10,146 nucleotides of DNA from JAXGVG01 sp040773965 (lineage in GTDB: Bacteria; Pseudomonadota; Alphaproteobacteria; UBA9219), in contig JAXGVG010000061.1 of the NCBI GenBank assembly GCA_040773965.1, forward strand, positions 1 to 10,146, given 5' to 3'. Position numbers and translations under genes: made by a program. The notes under the pieces were generated by a model. That model worked only from the letters and a program-made list of their open reading frames with translations. It was not told where the DNA came from and did no database searches. Positions within the stretch are counted from its first letter, which is position 1. Each line of letters opens with the position of its first letter. Below, one piece after another: positions 6,299-10,146 of the stretch.

Positions 6299-7386
6299 TC
6301 AAAAGCTGGACGCTCAGCCGCTATTTGGGACGGCAGTTTTTACTCTGGTTCGCCGTTTTTCTCGCGGCGTTGATGGGCGTGATATACCTGATGGAAGTGG
6401 CGGAGCTTCTGCGCCGCGCGGCGGACCGTCCGGAAACCACCCTGAGCATTATCCTGCGCATGGGCCTGTATAAATTGCCGGACACGATGGACAAGGTCTT
6501 GCCCTTCGTCGTGCTGTTCTCGGGCATGTACACGTTCTGGCGTCTGACGCGCAATCAGGAGCTTACCATCGCGCGCGCATCGGGCGTGTCGGCGTGGCAG
6601 TTTTTGGCCCCGGCCCTTATCGTGACGCTTCTTTTCAGCGCCCTCCACGTCGCCCTTATCAACCCCATGGGAGCGGTCATGAACGCCCGTTTCAAGGAAA
6701 TGGACGCCTATTATCTCCAGCACACCACGTCGCTTGAGCTGACGGGCGCGGGTCTTTGGCTGCGACAGAAAGAAGGCGACCGGCATTACCTGCTTCACGC
6801 CGACCGCGTCGAAATGGATCCGTTGACGCTCAAACCTCTCATCATCTTCATCTACGACGAGAACGGACGCTACATGGGGCGCGTCGACGCGCCTCAAGCC
6901 GTTCTCCGCGAGCGCCATTGGGAAGTCGCGGACGCCTGGTTCAACTGGGAGAACATGCCTCCCCTGCATCAGGATTCCTTTTTTCTTAAAACCACGCTGA
7001 CGGAAGAAAAAATTCAGGAAAGCATGGCGCCACCGAACACCATTTCGTTCTGGCAGCTTCCCGCGTTCATCAAGGCCTTGCGCGTCATCGGCCTGCCGCC
7101 GGTGCGCCACGAACTCCAGTTCCACATGCTGCTGGCGGAACCGTTGCTGCTTTGCGCCATGGTTTTTTTCGCGGCGGCGTTTTCCCTGCGCCTGACCCGG
7201 CGCGGCGGCGTTTTGGCCGCCATGATCGCCGGGGTGTTCGCGGGCGGTTTAATTTTCCTTCTCAACAACTACATCACCGCACTCGGCACCAACCAGACGC
7301 TGCCGAGCGTTGTGGCGGCATGGGCCATCCCGCTCACCGCCCTTGTGGGCGGCGGAGCGGCGTTGCTGTATCTGGAGGATGGATAA
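6295..7386 (+). CDS. lptG: LPS export ABC transporter permease LptG
   Basis: This 363-residue partner of LptF shares its fold. It begins MIKSWTLSRYLGRQFL, with a first membrane helix at about residues 15-35, further helices near 60-85 and 98-120, a periplasmic jellyroll (about 130-265), and three C-terminal helices from about residue 280. The C-terminus ALLYLEDG is typical of alphaproteobacterial LptG. The ATG at 6295 overlaps the lptF stop by four bases, so the two subunits are made by coupled translation. An upstream in-frame extension to 6205 would lie inside lptF and is rejected. The stop codon TAA shares its last base with the ATG of the next gene. The last dozen codons have a near-copy at 8184-8219 (see the small ORF). 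Confidence 0.95.
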   Translation: MIKSWTLSRYLGRQFLLWFAVFLAALMGVIYLMEVAELLRRAADRPETTLSIILRMGLYKLPDTMDKVLPFVVLFSGMYTFWRLTRNQELTIARASGVSAWQFLAPALIVTLLFSALHVALINPMGAVMNARFKEMDAYYLQHTTSLELTGAGLWLRQKEGDRHYLLHADRVEMDPLTLKPLIIFIYDENGRYMGRVDAPQAVLRERHWEVADAWFNWENMPPLHQDSFFLKTTLTEEKIQESMAPPNTISFWQLPAFIKALRVIGLPPVRHELQFHMLLAEPLLLCAMVFFAAAFSLRLTRRGGVLAAMIAGVFAGGLIFLLNNYITALGTNQTLPSVVAAWAIPLTALVGGGAALLYLEDG

Positions 7387-8057
7387 TGTACTCTCCTGCT
7401 TTAACCGCAGCCGTTTTCGATATCGGCGGCGTGCTGATCGATTGGAATCCACGGCATCTCTATCGTAAGATTTTCAATAGCGATGAAGAAGCCATGGAGT
7501 CGTTCCTGTCCAACGTTTGCACAAGAGCATGGCATATTCATCACGATGACGGACGCACATTCGCCGAAGGCGCCGCCCAGTTAATTGAGCTTTATCCAGA
7601 CAAGGCCGAATTAATCGGCGCATGGGGAAAGCGTTTTCAGGAAATGATTGCGGGTCCAATTTATGGTGCCGTTGATATTCTGGCGGAACTTAACGCGCAT
7701 AAAACGCCTCTTTTTGCGCTGACAAATTTTCCTCAAGAGGCCTTTCCCGCCACTCGAAAACGCTTTGACTTTTTCGAATCGTTTCAAGGCATAGTCGTTT
7801 CCGGCGATGAGAAAATCTCCAAGCCCGATCCCCGCCTTTATCGAATTTTAATGGAACGCTACAGGATCGATCCTTCCAAAGCCGTTTTCATCGACGATTC
7901 CGGACCGAACGTCAAAACAGCCTGCGATCTGGGTTTTACCGGCATTCTATTCACTTCACCCACAGATCTGCGGCAAAAACTTCAGAACCTGGGCCTGCTC
8001 CAACCGGTCAAGCTTTGCCGCTCGAACCCTGACAGCTTCGGACACTCAATAAAATAA
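7386..8057 (+). CDS. HAD-superfamily hydrolase (subfamily IA, YihX-like)
   Basis: This 223-residue haloacid-dehalogenase-type hydrolase probably is a small-molecule phosphatase. Motif I FDIGGVLIDWN carries the nucleophile Asp12. The usual second Asp is Gly14, the DxGxV variant found in the YihX-like branch. Motif II is ALTNF (Thr113), motif III is Lys146 in KISKPDPRLY, and motif IV is IDDS (Asp170-Asp171). A helical cap lies between motifs I and II. The substrate is unknown. Its ATG overlaps the last base of the lptG stop (TAATG), implying coupled expression. The gene is visibly more AT-rich than lptG and surA and sits where lptD is usual in this class, so it may have been brought in, though the tight overlap argues against a crude insertion. 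The C-terminal 20 residues are polar and may be an added tail. Confidence 0.9.
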   Translation: MYSPALTAAVFDIGGVLIDWNPRHLYRKIFNSDEEAMESFLSNVCTRAWHIHHDDGRTFAEGAAQLIELYPDKAELIGAWGKRFQEMIAGPIYGAVDILAELNAHKTPLFALTNFPQEAFPATRKRFDFFESFQGIVVSGDEKISKPDPRLYRILMERYRIDPSKAVFIDDSGPNVKTACDLGFTGILFTSPTDLRQKLQNLGLLQPVKLCRSNPDSFGHSIK

Positions 8058-8058
8058 C

Positions 8059-8079
8059 ATGACACAACCTTTGGCGTAA
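8059..8079 (+). pseudogene. possible relic of a pdxA start
   Basis: The seven-codon ORF reads MTQPLA then stop. If one base is restored before the TAA, the next codons read as a hydrophobic residue, Thr and Met, giving MTQPLAxTM, which resembles the conserved PdxA N-terminus (PLALTMG-type). pdxA is missing from its usual place between surA and rsmA. The match is short and homology does not continue past the second ATG, so chance is a real alternative. Confidence 0.15.
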
Positions 8080-8081
8080 CG

Positions 8082-8219
8082 ATGACAAAACGGAATTTTT
8101 TTCTTGCTTTATTGCCAGCCTTCGCCCTTGGCGTTATTTATGGACTTGCTCCGGTCGCATCGTGCGCCGTTTGCGCCGACGGCGGCAGCGCGGCTTTGCT
8201 GTATCTCGAAGACGGTTGA
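8082..8219 (+). CDS. small ORF (45 codons): lipoprotein-like start, LptG-like tail
   Basis: The first half looks like an export signal: basic MTKR, a hydrophobic stretch (about residues 6-24), and VASC (25-28), which fits a lipobox with Cys28 as the modified residue. The last twelve residues GGSAALLYLEDG repeat the LptG C-terminus GGGAALLYLEDG with eleven identical residues. At DNA level 29 of 36 bases match, and five of the six differing codons are synonymous. The tail is therefore a diverged coding copy rather than chance. It may be a scar: the former 3' end of lptG left beside surA, with the lead-in coming from another broken gene such as a secreted-protein start. Or it may be a working small lipoprotein. 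The ribosome-binding site is weak. Confidence refers to the ORF being meaningful, not necessarily expressed. Confidence 0.4.
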   Translation: MTKRNFFLALLPAFALGVIYGLAPVASCAVCADGGSAALLYLEDG

Positions 8220-8267
8220 TAAATATAGAAAAAATTGAACCTTTCAGGATTTGCCCCTCTCCTCTCC

Positions 8268-8297
8268 GAATGCTAAGAATGCTGAACGCTGAACGCT
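8268..8297 (+). repeat. four copies of a GAAYGCT heptamer before surA
   Basis: GAATGCT (8268-8274), a two-base gap, then GAATGCT (8277-8283), GAACGCT (8284-8290) and GAACGCT (8291-8297) lie in the last 40 bases before the surA ATG. The last three are exactly tandem. Such a short array can arise by slippage and may alter leader spacing; no known operator was recognised in it. Confidence 0.6.
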
Positions 8298-8307
8298 GGA
8301 TCCTGGC

Positions 8308-9636
8308 ATGAACATATCTCACAAAATCCTTGCCGCGTTTATTCTTCTCGCTGCGCTTGCCATTCCCGCCGCGGCGTGGGCGCAGCGCATCGACCAGATG
8401 CCGGGGATGATGGCCCCGCTCGCCGCCTCAGAACCCGCCACCGGGGTCGAAGAGCGCATCGCCGTGGTTGTGAACGACGGCATCATTTCCACAGCCGACG
8501 TACGCGCTCGCATGGCGCTGGCCATGCTAACCTCCGGCCTGCCCGACGTTCCCGAAGTCAGACGGCGCCTTTTGCCGCAGGTTCTGCACAGCCTTATCAA
8601 CGAGGAACTGCAGATTCAGGAAGGCAAGCGCCTCAACATCGCCGTTTCCCCGGAAGAGATCGAGCAAGCCATGCAGCGCCTTGCGCAGGACAACCGCATT
8701 CCCGGCGGCGATATGGCCGCCTTTCTGACCAGTCAGGGCGTTCCGGCCTCGACCATGGCGGCGCAGGCGCGAGCCGCGTTGACATGGAACAAAGTCGCCC
8801 ACCGTGAGCTTCGCCCCCGCGTCAACGTCAGCGACGACGAGATCGACGCCGCCGTGGAGCGCCTTCATGCCAACGCGGGCAAGCAAGAATATCTTGTCAG
8901 CGAGATTTTTCTCGCGGTGGACAACCCGAAAGACGAGGACCAGGTCAAAAAGTTTGCGGAAAATCTGGTGATTCAAATCCGCAACGGCGCGAACTTTGGG
9001 GCCATTGCCCGCCAGTTTTCGCAAGGCACGGGCGCGGGCACGGGCGGCGATATCGGCTGGATTCAGGCCGGTCAGCTTCCGCCCGAGCTCGACAGGCTCT
9101 TGCTCAACATGGAAGCCGGCGAAGTCGCCGGGCCCGTGCGCACGATCAACGGATTCCATGTCATCGGCGTTCGCGAAAAACGGACGATCGCGCTGGGCGA
9201 CGTCAAGACCATGACCGTCGATTTGCAACAGGCCTTCCGCCCGTTCACGAAGGATTCCGACAAGGATTCCCTGCTTCGTGAAGCCGACCGGCTGCGCCAG
9301 ACCGTGTCCGATTGCAACGGCCTTCCGGCCAGACTGGCGCGCGAATTTCCCTTGTGGCGCTGGCAAAACCTCGGCGAAGTCAAGCTGGGCGACGCGCCCA
9401 CGTGGCTTGGCGAGAAAGTGCGCGACACGGCCGTTGGCCACGCAAGCGAAGCCATGGCCACCGACAAGGGCGCGTTGATCCTTTTCGTTTGCGGTCGCAA
9501 AATGGAAAAGAACATCAACCGCGACGAAATCACGGCCATGATCGGCGCGGAAAAAATGGAGCTGCTCGCCCGCCGCCTGTTACGCGATCTGCGCCGAAAC
9601 GCGCATCTGGACGTCCGGATGACGTCGGCGCCGTAA
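8308..9636 (+). CDS. surA: periplasmic chaperone/peptidyl-prolyl isomerase SurA
   Basis: SurA escorts unfolded outer-membrane proteins across the periplasm to the BAM complex. The 442-residue product has a Sec signal peptide (hydrophobic core about residues 7-23, likely cleavage AWA|Q after residue 25). A SurA-type N-terminal domain (about 47-170) opens with IAVVVNDGIIST. A parvulin-type isomerase domain follows at about 193-293, with GGDIGWIQAGQLPPEL and a terminal GFHVIGV. The remainder (about 300-442) keeps traces of a second, degenerate parvulin domain and a helical C-terminus that in SurA packs on the N-domain. The ATG at 8308 gives a clean signal peptide; its ribosome-binding site (GGA eight bases upstream) is weak. 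The gene is followed by rsmA after 25 bases, without the pdxA usually found between them in this class. Confidence 0.93.
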   Translation: MNISHKILAAFILLAALAIPAAAWAQRIDQMPGMMAPLAASEPATGVEERIAVVVNDGIISTADVRARMALAMLTSGLPDVPEVRRRLLPQVLHSLINEELQIQEGKRLNIAVSPEEIEQAMQRLAQDNRIPGGDMAAFLTSQGVPASTMAAQARAALTWNKVAHRELRPRVNVSDDEIDAAVERLHANAGKQEYLVSEIFLAVDNPKDEDQVKKFAENLVIQIRNGANFGAIARQFSQGTGAGTGGDIGWIQAGQLPPELDRLLLNMEAGEVAGPVRTINGFHVIGVREKRTIALGDVKTMTVDLQQAFRPFTKDSDKDSLLREADRLRQTVSDCNGLPARLAREFPLWRWQNLGEVKLGDAPTWLGEKVRDTAVGHASEAMATDKGALILFVCGRKMEKNINRDEITAMIGAEKMELLARRLLRDLRRNAHLDVRMTSAP

Positions 9637-9661
9637 CGGAAGGCGGAATAACGGAATCCGA

Positions 9662-10146
9662 ATGATCGCCTCCCTGCCTCCCCTCCGCGACGTTATCGCG
9701 CGCCATAAGCTTTTGGCGCGAAAATCGCTGGGCCAGCATTTCCTTCTCGATTTGAACCTGACCCGCCGCATCGTTGAATCCGCGGGCGACCTGAAGGACT
9801 GCGCGGTATTCGAAATCGGCCCCGGGCCGGGCGGGCTTACCCGCGCCCTGCTGGAAAGCGAAGCGAAAAAAATCGTCGCCATCGAAAAAGACTCGCGGTG
9901 CGTCGAATCTCTGGCGGATTTAAAAAAGATCGCCGGAAAACGATTGAACGTCGTCGAAGGCGACGCGCTGAAACTCGATTTAACGGAACTTGCTCCGAAG
10001 CCGCGCGCCATCGTCGCCAACCTTCCTTACAATATCGCCACGCCGCTTTTGCTCGGCTGGCTGAGGCAAACCGGCGCCTACCGGAGCCTCACCCTTATGT
10101 TCCAGGCGGAAGTGGCGGACCGGCTCACCGCCAAACCCGGCACGAA
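9662..10146 (+). CDS. rsmA: 16S rRNA dimethyladenosine transferase RsmA (KsgA), 5' part
   Basis: RsmA (KsgA) uses S-adenosylmethionine to dimethylate two adjacent adenines (A1518 and A1519) near the 3' end of 16S rRNA, a late quality check of the small ribosomal subunit. Visible are the family entry RKSLGQHFL (residues 20-28), methyltransferase motif I FEIGPGPGGLT (about 50-60), the acidic end of strand two AIEKD (about 75-80), GDALKLD (about 100-106) and the catalytic motif NLPYNIATP (about 120-128). About 161 codons are present; the C-terminal 100 or so lie beyond the right edge. The ATG at 9662 is the first in frame and the N-terminal extension before the GQHF motif has normal length. It is probably cotranscribed with surA. 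Confidence 0.95.
   Translation, partial: MIASLPPLRDVIARHKLLARKSLGQHFLLDLNLTRRIVESAGDLKDCAVFEIGPGPGGLTRALLESEAKKIVAIEKDSRCVESLADLKKIAGKRLNVVEGDALKLDLTELAPKPRAIVANLPYNIATPLLLGWLRQTGAYRSLTLMFQAEVADRLTAKPGT

Noticed and set aside
6340..7125. 261-codon minus-strand ORF opposite lptG
   Set aside because: Antisense shadow of lptG without recognisable domains.
8527..9441. 304-codon minus-strand ORF opposite surA
   Set aside because: It is the complement of a high-GC coding gene, has no family motif or ribosome-binding site, and surA on the other strand is unambiguous.

Overview
The window looks like a chromosomal piece of an alphaproteobacterium. It is moderately GC-rich. The layout of pepA-holC diverging from lptF-lptG, followed by surA and rsmA (ksgA), is the conserved outer-membrane-biogenesis neighbourhood of that class. 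Assignment below class level cannot be read from the sequence.

Left accessory part (1-3063). The window opens inside an IS3-family (IS407-like) insertion sequence. Its terminal inverted repeat ends near base 106, and the first codons of its orfA read leftward. Next come an unrecognised 205-residue gene on the plus strand (241-858) with a good intrinsic terminator, and a minus-strand pair: an unrecognised 421-residue gene (1508-2773) followed closely by a histidine-phosphatase-family gene (968-1495). A gap of about 290 bases (2774-3063) holds no convincing gene.

Core part (3064-7386). holC (DNA polymerase III chi) and pepA (leucyl aminopeptidase) form a minus-strand pair overlapping by ATGA, and a near-consensus sigma-70 promoter lies ahead of pepA. 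Diverging from it are lptF and lptG, also overlapping by ATGA. They encode the two membrane subunits of the LPS transporter. The lptF frame has no ATG, GTG or TTG where the protein should begin. A CTG with a well-placed Shine-Dalgarno is the best visible candidate.

Right part (7386-10146). A HAD-family hydrolase gene starts on the last base of the lptG stop codon. After it lies a 45-codon ORF (8082-8219) that starts like a lipoprotein signal peptide but ends in a near-copy of the LptG C-terminus. Then come surA (periplasmic PPIase/chaperone) and the 5' part of rsmA. In the usual alphaproteobacterial order lptD sits between lptG and surA, and pdxA between surA and rsmA; both are missing here. 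The lptG-surA interval therefore looks remodelled: a HAD gene, a second LptG tail, and possibly a trace of a pdxA start.

Functionally the core genes serve LPS export (LptFG), outer-membrane protein folding (SurA), ribosome maturation (RsmA), replication (HolC) and peptide turnover (PepA). The most unusual signals are the duplicated LptG tail and the missing standard start of lptF. No CRISPR array, tRNA or rRNA was seen.
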